Shown here: positions 8,349 to 16,613 of the stretch, piece by piece
Position numbering within the stretch: the first letter of the stretch is position 1
Layout of the letters: the number at the start of each line of letters is the position of its first letter
Assembly (NCBI GenBank): GCA_041665465.1
Contig: JBAYIU010000001.1
Span: forward strand, 1-64,000
DNA from: JACRPH01 sp041665465
GTDB taxonomy: Archaea > Nanobdellota > Nanobdellia > Woesearchaeales > GW2011-AR9
Direction: 5' to 3'
Length of the DNA stretch: 64,000 nucleotides
Notes under the pieces: generated by a model
Database searches by the model: none
What the model saw: only the letters and a program-made list of their open reading frames with translations
Told to the model about the DNA's origin: nothing
Translations under genes and position numbers: made by a program

Positions 8349-8856
8349 CTTGTTTCTTTACAAATAAGGGTGAATATTCTTTTTCTCCTAAATCTAACTG
8401 ATATTGTATAATTTGAGTTCCATACTCTAATGATCCGGGAGAAGGAGCCACTAACTTTTTACCTTTTAATTGTGCTGCCATCTGAACTAGATCTTTCCCT
8501 GCTAACTTTTGATGATACATCTTCTCATAATCAGGGTCTAAGCAACAATTAATCATCGCATCTAAATTTCCAGTTTCCATCGCTGAAACCATCTGGTCAA
8601 ATACGGTTTGGGGAGTGATCTCGGGGTTAACACATTGAGAATTCTGACAATATTGTTCTCCGGGACAATCATTATCTGTATAACATGCTTCATCACATTT
8701 ATTATTTATACAAAGAGTCTCTCCTGGACAATCTCTATCGGTATTACATTCATTTCTTCCAGAAAATTGAGTTTCTTGAGTTCCACAACCAATTACCGAA
8801 AAAGCTAAATATCCTGTTGCTAAAAGTCCAACTAAACTGGAGTATAACTTTCTCAT
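8320..8856 (-). CDS. Cys-rich lipoprotein
   Basis: The 178-residue product has signal MRKLYSSLVGLLATGYLAFS followed by VIGC, a good lipobox, so the mature protein should be lipid-anchored at Cys24. Two short Cys motifs follow (C-TDRDCPGETLC and C-TDNDCPGEQYC), then a ~110-residue domain (VFDQMVSAMETGNLDAMI ... GTWRIRAM) resembling NTF2-like/DUF4878-type domains of lipoproteins. It is the first gene of an operon with the phospholipase-like gene. It shares a bidirectional promoter with the divergent pilin-like gene. Confidence 0.7.
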   Translation of the reverse strand: MRKLYSSLVGLLATGYLAFSVIGCGTQETQFSGRNECNTDRDCPGETLCINNKCDEACYTDNDCPGEQYCQNSQCVNPEITPQTVFDQMVSAMETGNLDAMINCCLDPDYEKMYHQKLAGKDLVQMAAQLKGKKLVAPSPGSLEYGTQIIQYQLDLGEKEYSPLFVKKQDGTWRIRAM

Positions 8857-8885
8857 TTGACGTAACTGAGTAATAGTAAGAGAAC

Positions 8886-8893
8886 TTTATAAA
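8886..8893. promoter_or_regulatory. Shared bidirectional TATA box
   Basis: A single palindromic TTTATAAA sits between the starts of the divergent lipoprotein (8856) and pilin-like (8917) genes, which are only 60 bp apart. Its centre is ~27 nt from the pilin ATG and ~33 nt from the lipoprotein ATG. No second TATA is visible, so one element probably serves both directions. Confidence 0.55.
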
Positions 8894-8916
8894 TATTCTC
8901 TTCCTTTTTACTGATT

Positions 8917-9465
8917 ATGTTTAACAAACGTGCCACGATAGGAATGTCGGTCGAAACAATAGTGGTGGTTATAATCTCTCTAGTAGTTTTAACCGGAGGA
9001 ATAACTTTAATGTATAATTGGATCTACGGGGCAGAATCGATTAAAGGTCAATTAGATGAGCGAACAAACACTGAACTGGATCGATTATTGGTTGATCAAG
9101 GAAAACAGGTTGCACTGCCCAGAAATGTGGGTGATGTTTCTCGAGGAGAGGGACATATCTTTGGGGTAGGAGTGTTAAATATTGGAGCTCAAAACGTTTT
9201 TCATATCACTGTCGATTTTGTAGAAGGAAAAGATGAAGCGGGGAATGCTATTACTGAAGTTGATTTACCTTCCTGGGTATTGTATAACGATCAATCTTTT
9301 ACTTTAGACGAGGGTCAGAACGTTAAAGAGTTGATTAGTCTTCAGGTACCTAAGAATGTTCCTCTAGGTCAGTACATTTTTGATGTTAGGATATGGTCTG
9401 GAACTATCTCCGAAGAAAAAGTTTATGGTAATCCTCAGAAAATTATTATAAACGTAAAACAATAG
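8917..9465 (+). CDS. Type IV pilin-like protein
   Basis: The 182-residue product starts MFNKRATIGMSVETIVVVIIS: a basic leader, Gly, then a ~22-residue hydrophobic helix with Glu at position +4 or so, typical of pilin-type class III signals. The C-terminal ~140 residues are beta-rich without Cys (GHIFGVGVLNIG, FDVRIWSG), resembling the conserved extracellular part of the pilin at 5569. The leaderless start follows the shared TATA. It ends directly against the stop of triosephosphate isomerase on the other strand. Confidence 0.7.
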   Translation: MFNKRATIGMSVETIVVVIISLVVLTGGITLMYNWIYGAESIKGQLDERTNTELDRLLVDQGKQVALPRNVGDVSRGEGHIFGVGVLNIGAQNVFHITVDFVEGKDEAGNAITEVDLPSWVLYNDQSFTLDEGQNVKELISLQVPKNVPLGQYIFDVRIWSGTISEEKVYGNPQKIIINVKQ

Positions 9466-10134
9466 TTACTTCAACATTCGTTCTAAGAACTTCTGTGGAT
9501 TTTTCGCTTTAACTGCAGCATGAGCCAATAATACTCCCTGTGCACCTAATTTTAACGCTTGAGTTAGGTCTTCTCTGGAATGTATCCCTGCTCCACATAA
9601 TACTTTGGTTTTCGGACTAAGTTTTTTAACTCGTTTAACTGCTTCAAGAATAATTTTTGGATTAGCCTCAACCACGGAAACTTTACCTCCAATCAATTCT
9701 CTAGGTTCATAAGCTAAGTAATCTGGTTTCATCTTAGCAATGTTCTGGATGTCTTTGAGATTAGAAGCACAAACTACACTTTGTAGTTTTAATTTCTTAC
9801 ACTTATCTACTTCTGTTTTAATCTCCGATAATTTGAGAACATTCTCAGAATGATTTATGATTACTCCTTGGATTTTCCAGGATTTCAATTCTTCTAAGGT
9901 TACACTTCCGGTGTGTGCTCCTAAGTCATAAGGATCAGAATGTTGAGCAAATAGAAGTAAAGAACGATTCTTATTTTTCTTTACTATCTCTACTAGATCT
10001 AAGATGGTTGGACTTATCCCTAGTTGATAAATTTTTGATTTGACTTTAGCGATCTTCTGGGCTAAAAGTAATCCTCTTTTTCCCATCGCTTCAGGATATA
10101 CCTTGAAATTAATCAATACTAATGGTTTAACCAC
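9466..10134 (-). CDS. tpiA: Triosephosphate isomerase, archaeal type
   Basis: Interconverts dihydroxyacetone phosphate and glyceraldehyde 3-phosphate in glycolysis/gluconeogenesis. Catalytic residues are all present: N9 and K11 in LINFKVYP, H95 in INHSE, and E143 in AYEPRELIG. The phosphate-binding GAGIHS loop (~181-186) follows. At 222 residues it is the short, archaeal form (bacterial enzymes are ~250). It is a single gene, convergent with the pilin-like gene; no other glycolytic gene adjoins it. Confidence 0.93.
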   Translation of the reverse strand: MVKPLVLINFKVYPEAMGKRGLLLAQKIAKVKSKIYQLGISPTILDLVEIVKKNKNRSLLLFAQHSDPYDLGAHTGSVTLEELKSWKIQGVIINHSENVLKLSEIKTEVDKCKKLKLQSVVCASNLKDIQNIAKMKPDYLAYEPRELIGGKVSVVEANPKIILEAVKRVKKLSPKTKVLCGAGIHSREDLTQALKLGAQGVLLAHAAVKAKNPQKFLERMLK

Positions 10135-10193
10135 TCAATTTACCTCTTTTTTATGAACTTGATTCTTGGACTTTATCTCTATTTAAGTCACAC

Positions 10194-10442
10194 TTACTTG
10201 ACTTTATATTCAACGTCAATTACTTCTTTCTGGTTTATAATCTTTCCTGAAGTGAGGGGAGATTTAATTGGTTTGGATTTTACTTTTAGTCTTCTTAAGA
10301 TATATCCTAAGATAATCAGGATAAGAACTACTGGAAGGAGAATCAAGAAAAAGCTGAAAACAATCACTAGAATCCCTACGATTATAGCGATAACTATTAA
10401 TAAAACAATCCACGTTTTAATCTTTCGGGTTATCTCGACCAT
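10194..10442 (-). CDS. Small membrane protein
   Basis: The 82-residue product has one very long or two short hydrophobic segments (WIVLLIVIAIIVGILVIV and FFLILLPVVLILIILGYIL), then a basic tail rich in K and V. The start overlaps the end of the DUF1461-like gene by 26 nt, so translation is coupled. Function unknown. Confidence 0.6.
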   Translation of the reverse strand: MVEITRKIKTWIVLLIVIAIIVGILVIVFSFFLILLPVVLILIILGYILRRLKVKSKPIKSPLTSGKIINQKEVIDVEYKVK

Positions 10443-11034
10443 TTTTAAATAAATAACTTACTCCTATAAAAAAGCTTGCTAAAATCACGGTTTGAACGAA
10501 GATGATCAAGCTGATATTGGTAAAGAAATCTAGGGGAAAAGTCTGGATTAGAAGTGAATCTGGAGAGAATAACCAATTACCTTGCGGGAAGAATACTTGA
10601 TGGAAGAGGGTGAAAATGGTATTAAATCCAAATATTAGAGATAATAAGACTATTCCCATTACTATTAGGGTAGTGAAGCCCCCTTTACGCAACAGTTTCT
10701 TAGCGAAGGAACGATCTTTCATGTTTAGTGCAAAGACAAGAATTACTACTAAGTATGACCCAATGAATAAGAAACGTTCTCCAGTAATTATTCCCTTTAC
10801 ATCTTGTAGATGGGATATCTCTGCGTTAGTATAATTTATGGTGAGATTCTGGGTAGCTCCGTTTACGAAGGCCAAGGCGTTAGCTTGAGGTTCGGTAGTT
10901 GGATAAAAGAGTAAAGTAGAATGATATGAGAAGAGGAGTAAGAATAGGGGTAAGAAGATGCAGAAGATGATCAGGAATAATTTATCTCTTTTTATGTTTT
11001 TAAACATAACCTTTATGGAATTATTTTCTATCAT
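10417..11034 (-). CDS. DUF1461-like integral membrane protein
   Basis: The 205-residue product has four predicted membrane helices and a large loop between TM1 and TM2. The loop and C-terminal part contain the pattern F..LFHQVFFPQGNWLF...L....FPLDFF, which I recognise from the DUF1461 (TIGR01906) family of unknown function. A TATA-like TATTTAAAC lies ~30 nt upstream. It is the first gene of a two-gene operon with the small membrane protein. Confidence 0.65.
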   Translation of the reverse strand: MIENNSIKVMFKNIKRDKLFLIIFCIFLPLFLLLFSYHSTLLFYPTTEPQANALAFVNGATQNLTINYTNAEISHLQDVKGIITGERFLFIGSYLVVILVFALNMKDRSFAKKLLRKGGFTTLIVMGIVLLSLIFGFNTIFTLFHQVFFPQGNWLFSPDSLLIQTFPLDFFTNISLIIFVQTVILASFFIGVSYLFKNGRDNPKD

Positions 11035-11110
11035 CTCTAAACTTTCAAATTATTGTAGTTTAAATACTTTTTTAGATAAGAATATAAGGCATTACTATAT
11101 TGTGCCTTCT

Positions 11111-11281
11111 ATGGGGAATCTGAGATGGCGTGACCAGCGAACTAAAACATTACAACAAGCTAAAGCTAATGCTAAATCTACCGGTCAATCTAATACTGAA
11201 CCCCTTCATAATTTTGAAAGGATGAGGAATCTGCGAGAAAAAATTAAAGAAATGAAATCTAAACAGAACATTAAGAAATGA
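11111..11281 (+). CDS. Small basic protein (56 aa)
   Basis: Short open frame beginning MGNLRWRDQRTKTLQQAK and ending MKSKQNIKK; highly charged, K/R/Q-rich and probably helical. I start it at the ATG at 11111 since the upstream in-frame part (hydrophobic, antisense to a membrane-protein start) looks non-coding. TTTAAATAC near 11061 could be its TATA. No family recognised; it could bind RNA or ribosomes, but this is a guess. Confidence 0.45.
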   Translation: MGNLRWRDQRTKTLQQAKANAKSTGQSNTEPLHNFERMRNLREKIKEMKSKQNIKK

Positions 11282-11339
11282 TATTTGAAGATTAGAGAAA
11301 GAAATTTTAATATAAAACAAATAAAGATAAAAAATAAAA

Positions 11340-11927
11340 TTACTTTTTATGCTTATGATCGCAAGAGCACTCTTTCTTATCCTCTTCACAACCACATTCA
11401 TCATCAGCACAACTTCCGCACTCTTCATCACCACAACAGCATCCTTCTTCTTCATCTTTGACGTTCGGATCGTTAATGCCAACTACTTCAATCTCGAAAG
11501 TTAAATCTTTACCTGCTAAAGGATGATTAATGTCAATAGTTACTTTATCTCCTTCAACTTTAGTGATCATAGCTGGGACTTGCTGTCCTTGTGGACCGCG
11601 CATTACTAACTGCATTCCTATCTGAGGTTCAGGCTGAGGAGGTAGTCGGTTTCTGGGAATCTCTAAAACTAATTCTTTGACTACTGGTCCGTAAGCTTCA
11701 GCAGCAGGAATAGTGAAAGTTTTCTTTTCGGATAACTTCATTCCGGTTATTGCTTTATCAAAACCGGGAATAACTTGTCCAGCTCCGATAGCAAAAGTTA
11801 ATGGTGCTCTTCCTTCAGATGAATCAAAAACAGATCCATCTTTAAGTTTACCCGTATAATGTACAGAGACTTTATCTCCGGATTTAACGGTGGTATTATC
11901 TTTAATTGTAGTTTCTTTTTTAGCCAT
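11340..11927 (-). CDS. FKBP-type peptidyl-prolyl isomerase (SlyD-like) with metal-binding tail
   Basis: Catalyses proline isomerisation and acts as a folding chaperone. The FKBP domain (VSVHYTGKLKDGSVFDSS, GAGQVIPGFDKAITGM) carries the inserted-flap region (AYGPVVKELVLEIPR to NHPLAGKDLTFEIEVV) seen in SlyD and archaeal FKBPs. The last ~40 residues are extreme: CCCGDEECGSC, then CGCEEDKKECSCDHKHKK, a Cys/His/acidic tail likely to bind metal such as nickel, zinc or copper. A good GGAGG Shine-Dalgarno (AAGGAGGAAT) precedes the ATG. Confidence 0.9.
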   Translation of the reverse strand: MAKKETTIKDNTTVKSGDKVSVHYTGKLKDGSVFDSSEGRAPLTFAIGAGQVIPGFDKAITGMKLSEKKTFTIPAAEAYGPVVKELVLEIPRNRLPPQPEPQIGMQLVMRGPQGQQVPAMITKVEGDKVTIDINHPLAGKDLTFEIEVVGINDPNVKDEEEGCCCGDEECGSCADDECGCEEDKKECSCDHKHKK

Positions 11928-11968
11928 AATAAATTCCTCCTTAATTTTTATCTGAAAATTCCCTTTAT

Positions 11969-12868
11969 TTATAAAATGGGTGGTAATTTTAGGAGATCTT
12001 TTTGAGAGATACGGGGAGTTTGATAATGTCTTATAAATGTTCTTTCTATCCCTCTAATCTTAGCTACGAACTCATATCCTTCTTGACCAATATCTTTTTG
12101 CTGGAGTTCCCAGTAATATCGGGCTTTCTTATTTCTGGCTAAAGAGGGAAGACCATTCATGCCATAATTGTATCCTGCTAAGACCCAGTCCCAGCGTTGT
12201 TCTACAGAAATGTCTGGAAATTCTGTTTCATATTTCTTATAAGTCCATCCTAACAATTTTCCCACTGCTAATAACTGTTTAGGACTGGTTCTATTAGAAT
12301 AACCTAAATCTTTAGCCGTTCCGGGCATTAATTGTCCTAGTCCTTGTGCTCCTGCTGGTGAAGTTACAGTAGTACACCAACTGCTTTCTCCTTGAACTAA
12401 AGATACAAATAAAGAATAGGGAATTTCTACATCATACTCTTTTTCAGCTAGATCTTGAGCTTGGGATATTAAGGGTTCATATTTATTACTGTTAATAGTA
12501 TGAGTGAAATTGTAAACTAATCCTTCTCGATTACAATAGGTGTTATATGCTCTTTCTACTCTTCTTTCTTTCTCTTGAAACGTTCTATAATTTAGACCAA
12601 TTAGGTCAATGGATTCTTTAATCTCTTCTCCGAAATGAGTAATTGAATCAAAGGTCATTCTTGAAGAAGTAAGATAAAATAGAGAACTTTCCAAAATGTT
12701 GAGTGGAGGAGGAGTAATTGGAAACGCTGGCAGAGAAATATGAGTAGAAGGAGTGAATCTTTCTTCTAATCCCGGTGAAGCATCTGCTTGAGAATGCCAT
12801 CCTAAAATAGTGGCTGCTAATAGTGAAAAGTAGGTTGGTATTCTCTTATTTAGGAAGTTGGTGGTCAT
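11969..12868 (-). CDS. Secreted lytic-transglycosylase-like (SLT, GH23-type) protein
   Basis: The 299-residue product has signal peptide MTTNFLNKRIPTYFSLLAAT... with cleavage near ADA (residue ~30). Residues ~140-245 match the SLT fold: catalytic Glu161 in QGESSW, then SPAGAQGLGQLMPGTA (170-185) and the AGYNYG motif (231-236). The ~100-residue N-terminal region is unrecognised. The family cleaves peptidoglycan glycan strands; archaea lack murein, so bacterial cell wall or another glycan is the likely substrate. TATA-like sequences precede the start. No immunity or secretion gene adjoins it. Confidence 0.75.
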   Translation of the reverse strand: MTTNFLNKRIPTYFSLLAATILGWHSQADASPGLEERFTPSTHISLPAFPITPPPLNILESSLFYLTSSRMTFDSITHFGEEIKESIDLIGLNYRTFQEKERRVERAYNTYCNREGLVYNFTHTINSNKYEPLISQAQDLAEKEYDVEIPYSLFVSLVQGESSWCTTVTSPAGAQGLGQLMPGTAKDLGYSNRTSPKQLLAVGKLLGWTYKKYETEFPDISVEQRWDWVLAGYNYGMNGLPSLARNKKARYYWELQQKDIGQEGYEFVAKIRGIERTFIRHYQTPRISQKDLLKLPPIL

Positions 12869-13003
12869 TTTTAAGAATAGTAATTTGGCTTGATGATTTA
12901 CTTATAAAACTTCTGCAAGAGAGGTATTTACTGTATATAATTAATTTTCTTTTTATTCTCGAATTACATAATTTATATAAATCCACTATCTATTTGGATA
13001 AAA

Positions 13004-13363
13004 ATGGCCTCTACCGATAACCTTTCTGGATTAAGAGAATTGATGCGTAGAAACGATCTTGAATTTATTACTGCTGATCAATTTGCTGTGGTTAAACCTG
13101 CTGAACAGACGCCCTATTATGCTCGTTTTTCTAAAATCTTAAGAACAGATCTTCAGAAAGAACCACCTACGTGTGGGTTGGGTCCTTATAGAGAAACTAT
13201 GTTGCTAATGTTGGATGTAAAACTTACTCTTCCTAGTTTAGCAGACAAGTATGGAAGTGTATTAAGGGTTTACAATAGTCTGGTTGGTTTGGTGCGGATA
13301 TCTGGTGAGGTAGAAAGAATGGGTTCAGATCCAGCCTATCGAGAATACGGGGTAGCGGATTAA
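13004..13363 (+). CDS. Unrecognised 119-aa protein
   Basis: Soluble, starts MASTDNLSGLRELMRRNDLEF; one Cys in EPPTCGLGPYRE; no membrane segment. TTATATAAAT at 12974-12983 is 26 nt before the ATG, so it is likely leaderless and independently transcribed. No family recognised. Convergent with gatE. Confidence 0.6.
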   Translation: MASTDNLSGLRELMRRNDLEFITADQFAVVKPAEQTPYYARFSKILRTDLQKEPPTCGLGPYRETMLLMLDVKLTLPSLADKYGSVLRVYNSLVGLVRISGEVERMGSDPAYREYGVAD

Positions 13364-13374
13364 TCAGAAATCTC

Positions 13375-15219
13375 TTACTTATGTCCTTCTCTAAGAATTT
13401 TGTTCAAAGTATCAGAAATTACTTTCCCAGAAGCTTTCCCTGCCAACTTCTTCATACATTGGCCCATTAATGCTCCTAAAGGGGCACCCTTATTGGTATC
13501 AACTATCTCTTTGATAATTTTATGAATTTCTTCAGTAGCTAAAGAAGTATAATTCTTCAGATCAAAAGTACCTTTAATCATGTCAATCAGGACATCGATA
13601 ACAATGTCTTTATGGATCTTGTCTTCAGAAAGATATTGGAACAATTCCCGGAAATTCTCTTCAGCTAATTTATCTGAATCAAGATTATACTTCTTTTTGA
13701 TCTCTCCGGGAATAGAAGTTAAAGTTTCAGCAATAAATGCCGCTTTCAGGGAAGGATATTTAGCGGTAATTTCCTCAAACAGAGGCATCATCTCCGATCG
13801 GGCCGTATGTTCTGCTAGGTCTTTAGCTAATCCATACTCTTTTTGATACCTGACAAACTTTTCTTCCAGAGTCTCTGGAACTTCTACTTTACTTAAGTCT
13901 GGTCTGACTAAAGGAACATCAGTTTCTGGATACATACGAGCGGCTCCGGGCATAGGGCGCATATAACTGGTAGTTCCATCAGGATTAGCTTTGCGTACCT
14001 CTTTAGGCACAGCTAGTTTTAATTGTGTCTCTGCACGAGTTAAGGCTGCTTGGATTGCTTTCTTAGCTTTTTCTTCTTGATCAGCAATGATAATAAATCC
14101 GTCTCCTTCGTTAATCTGTAGTTTCTTCTTTATTGCTTTAATTTCCTCTGCAGAAAACTTATACTTATTCAGGTCTTCATCGGAATGAATCATTCCTCCT
14201 ACCCCAAAGATCTTAGCATAATCAGACATCTCTGTTCCGAATCTTCGATTTGGAGCGATTTCCATACCTAGCACTCCTTGGAATCCGGGTAATTTGGCAC
14301 CATAAATCTTTCCTTTCTTTTCAACAGTTTTCTTAATTAGAGGAGATTCAGTATTAGAAAATAAATCATTTAATTCATTAACTTCTCCTACTTTAAATTC
14401 TTTATTTTTTCTAACTTGGCGATGGAGTTCTAGCAATTTCTCTTGTCTTTTTGCTTCTGTTTCTACCCAAGTAGGAATCATCTTTAGATCCTGAGCTCCT
14501 TTGATCTCAATACGATTTCCATATTGAATAGAAATGTTTAAGTCTTGTCTTATCGTTCCTAATCCTCTTTTTACTCCTGGTAAGGATCTTAGAAGTGTTC
14601 CAATTCTTTTAGCGGTCTCATGGCATTGTTCTGGAGTTTTAATATCGGGAGCAGTACCTATCTCAATCAAAGGAATACCTAAACGATCCATTCTCCACAC
14701 CCTTTCATTAGCACTTTCAGAAACGTTCTTACACGCATCTTCCTCTAAAGAAATATTCTCGATTCTAACTTCTCCTGCTTCGGTAGGAATTATTCCTCCT
14801 CGAGCGATTAAAGAAGTTCTCTGAAACCCAGAAGTATTGGAACCGTCTACTACGGTCTTACGCATTACTTGAACGATGGAATTAACTTTAGCATTAACTA
14901 ATTTACAGAATTGTAAGGTGGTGTATAAAGATTCTTGATTCATCACATGTGGTGGTTCACAATCCGCTTCCACTAAACAAGTGGTGTCGTTATACCCCTG
15001 ATAAACAAAAGTTAAGTCTTTGGCTTGTTCTTGAGCTGCAGCCACGTCAATCTTCCCCCCTTCTCCGGCTACTGCTCTAAGTTTTCTTTTGATTGTGAAA
15101 TGGGGTTCATCCTCTCTTAGAATAGTGGGACAATTACAGAATAGTTTCTTTCCTTCTAGTTGCTGATGGATCTCAATACCACATTTCAATCCAAGTTTAG
15201 ACCATTCTTCTGGAGTCAT
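13375..15219 (-). CDS. gatE: Glu-tRNA(Gln) amidotransferase subunit E
   Basis: With GatD it converts Glu-tRNA(Gln) to Gln-tRNA(Gln); this archaeal enzyme supplies glutaminyl-tRNA where GlnRS is absent. The N-terminal GatB/E catalytic cradle is clear (LKCGIEIHQQLEGKKLFCNC, NTSGFQRTSLIARGG). The archaeal AspRS-like insertion follows in the middle (~residues 280-410, LPGFQGVLGMEIAPNRR), then helical and YqeY-like tail domains (GAPLGALMGQCMKKLAGKASG). At 614 residues it has the family's usual length. The ATG at 15219 lies 26 nt after a TATA element; a TTG two codons upstream is less likely. gatD is not in this window. Confidence 0.95.
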   Translation of the reverse strand: MTPEEWSKLGLKCGIEIHQQLEGKKLFCNCPTILREDEPHFTIKRKLRAVAGEGGKIDVAAAQEQAKDLTFVYQGYNDTTCLVEADCEPPHVMNQESLYTTLQFCKLVNAKVNSIVQVMRKTVVDGSNTSGFQRTSLIARGGIIPTEAGEVRIENISLEEDACKNVSESANERVWRMDRLGIPLIEIGTAPDIKTPEQCHETAKRIGTLLRSLPGVKRGLGTIRQDLNISIQYGNRIEIKGAQDLKMIPTWVETEAKRQEKLLELHRQVRKNKEFKVGEVNELNDLFSNTESPLIKKTVEKKGKIYGAKLPGFQGVLGMEIAPNRRFGTEMSDYAKIFGVGGMIHSDEDLNKYKFSAEEIKAIKKKLQINEGDGFIIIADQEEKAKKAIQAALTRAETQLKLAVPKEVRKANPDGTTSYMRPMPGAARMYPETDVPLVRPDLSKVEVPETLEEKFVRYQKEYGLAKDLAEHTARSEMMPLFEEITAKYPSLKAAFIAETLTSIPGEIKKKYNLDSDKLAEENFRELFQYLSEDKIHKDIVIDVLIDMIKGTFDLKNYTSLATEEIHKIIKEIVDTNKGAPLGALMGQCMKKLAGKASGKVISDTLNKILREGHK

Positions 15220-15297
15220 GATCAAGAGAATACTTAAATGGTTTAAAAAGATTTGTGTTAACGTAACAAATATAAACCTAAAAGAAATTGTAACCTC

Positions 15298-15765
15298 ATG
15301 AATAAGATTTGGGTGTTTCTCATCTGCGTTTTGATTCCTTTAGCTATTGGTTGGATCAGCTCTGCTTTCACTAGAAGTTCAGTTAGCACTTGGTATACAG
15401 AGATAAACAAGGCTTCTTTCAATCCACCGGGGTGGGTCTTCGGACCGGCCTGGACCATTCTTTACGTATTGATGGGAATATCCTTGTATTTAGTATGGAC
15501 TACTTCCGGAAGTTCTTTATGGAAATGGGGGATTGGTATTTTTATCGTACAATTGATCTTGAACTTTTTATGGAGTATCTTCTTCTTTGGGATGCATGCC
15601 CCAATTCTGGCTTTCATGGATATAATTTTGTTGTGGATAGCTATTCTGGCCAATATTATTCTCTTCTGGCAGATCAATCCCACTGCTGCTTATTTATTGA
15701 TCCCTTATATCTTGTGGGTAAGTTTTGCTTCAGTGTTGAATCTGTTCATTGTACTCCTTAATTAG
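15298..15765 (+). CDS. tspO: TspO/MBR family membrane protein
   Basis: The 155-residue product has five membrane helices and the hallmark WYTEINKASFNPPGWVFGPAW after TM1, plus NFLWSIFFFG in TM3. TspO proteins bind porphyrins and other hydrophobic ligands, and act in stress or tetrapyrrole-related signalling. It is divergent from gatE; AAATATAAAC ~25 nt upstream implies a leaderless mRNA. Confidence 0.9.
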   Translation: MNKIWVFLICVLIPLAIGWISSAFTRSSVSTWYTEINKASFNPPGWVFGPAWTILYVLMGISLYLVWTTSGSSLWKWGIGIFIVQLILNFLWSIFFFGMHAPILAFMDIILLWIAILANIILFWQINPTAAYLLIPYILWVSFASVLNLFIVLLN

Positions 15766-15802
15766 AGATAATTTTTTATAGGCCAGGAGCTTACTATTGA
15801 TT

Positions 15803-16579
15803 ATGAACGAAGAGAAGTTGTATTTCCAGAACCAAGATGGATTGAAACTATGTGGAATATTGAATACTCCTAGTGTTAAAACAGATAAATGTATTATTCT
15901 TTGTCACGGGATTACTATGGATAAAGATGAAGATGGCATATTTACTGAACTTGCATCTCGACTGTCTGAATCTGGTTTTGTGGTGTTTAGATTTGACTTC
16001 CGTGCGCATGGTGAAAGTGAAGGAAACTCTGTTGAGATGACTATTACTGGAGAAACTCTAGATTTAGATGCAGCGGTTAAACTTATGCAAAGTAAAGGAT
16101 ATTCTCTATTTGGTCTTTTGGGAGCAAGTTTTGGTGGTGGGATAGTCTCTTTATTCACTGGAGAACATCAGGAACTGGTTAAAGCCTTAGTATTATGGAA
16201 TCCAGTGATAGATTATCGCTGTTTGCTTGAACCCGAGCTACCTTGGCCATTAAAGTATTTTGGAGAAGAGGCTATGGAAAGAATTGATCAACAAGGATTT
16301 ACTGAGGTTGGCAGTTATAGAATAGGTAAACCTTTGATTGAAGAGATGAAACAGATTAAACCCTGGCAGACTTTAGAGAATGCTGATTTCCCTATATTGT
16401 TTGTGCACGGAGATAAAGATTCTTACATTCCTTATGATGATTCCTTGAAATATTCTAATGTTTTTCCTAATGCGGAGCTGGTTACTATCGAGGATGGAGA
16501 GCATGGGTTTCAGGAAAATCCGGAGCAAATGGGAGAAGCTTTGAAAGTAACTGTAGAGTTCTTTAAGGAGAATTTGTGA
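15803..16579 (+). CDS. Alpha/beta hydrolase (feruloyl-esterase/dienelactone-hydrolase-like)
   Basis: The 258-residue cytosolic serine hydrolase has oxyanion region CHGITMDKDEDG, nucleophile elbow GASFGG (Ser ~112), acid HGDKDSYIPY and catalytic His in EDGEHGF. The order fits the BD-FAE/YqkD type of peptidase S9-like esterases. Substrate unknown. I use the ATG at 15803 rather than a TTG two codons earlier. It follows tspO by ~37 nt and may be co-transcribed. Confidence 0.85.
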   Translation: MNEEKLYFQNQDGLKLCGILNTPSVKTDKCIILCHGITMDKDEDGIFTELASRLSESGFVVFRFDFRAHGESEGNSVEMTITGETLDLDAAVKLMQSKGYSLFGLLGASFGGGIVSLFTGEHQELVKALVLWNPVIDYRCLLEPELPWPLKYFGEEAMERIDQQGFTEVGSYRIGKPLIEEMKQIKPWQTLENADFPILFVHGDKDSYIPYDDSLKYSNVFPNAELVTIEDGEHGFQENPEQMGEALKVTVEFFKENL

Positions 16580-16613
16580 ATATAGACATTACAGTACCAT
16601 AATCATTAAAAGA

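Noticed and set aside
10153..10452. A 99-codon open frame on the plus strand
   Set aside because: It is fully antisense to two overlapping membrane-protein genes with better promoters and ribosome sites; hydrophobic composition mirrors the real genes.
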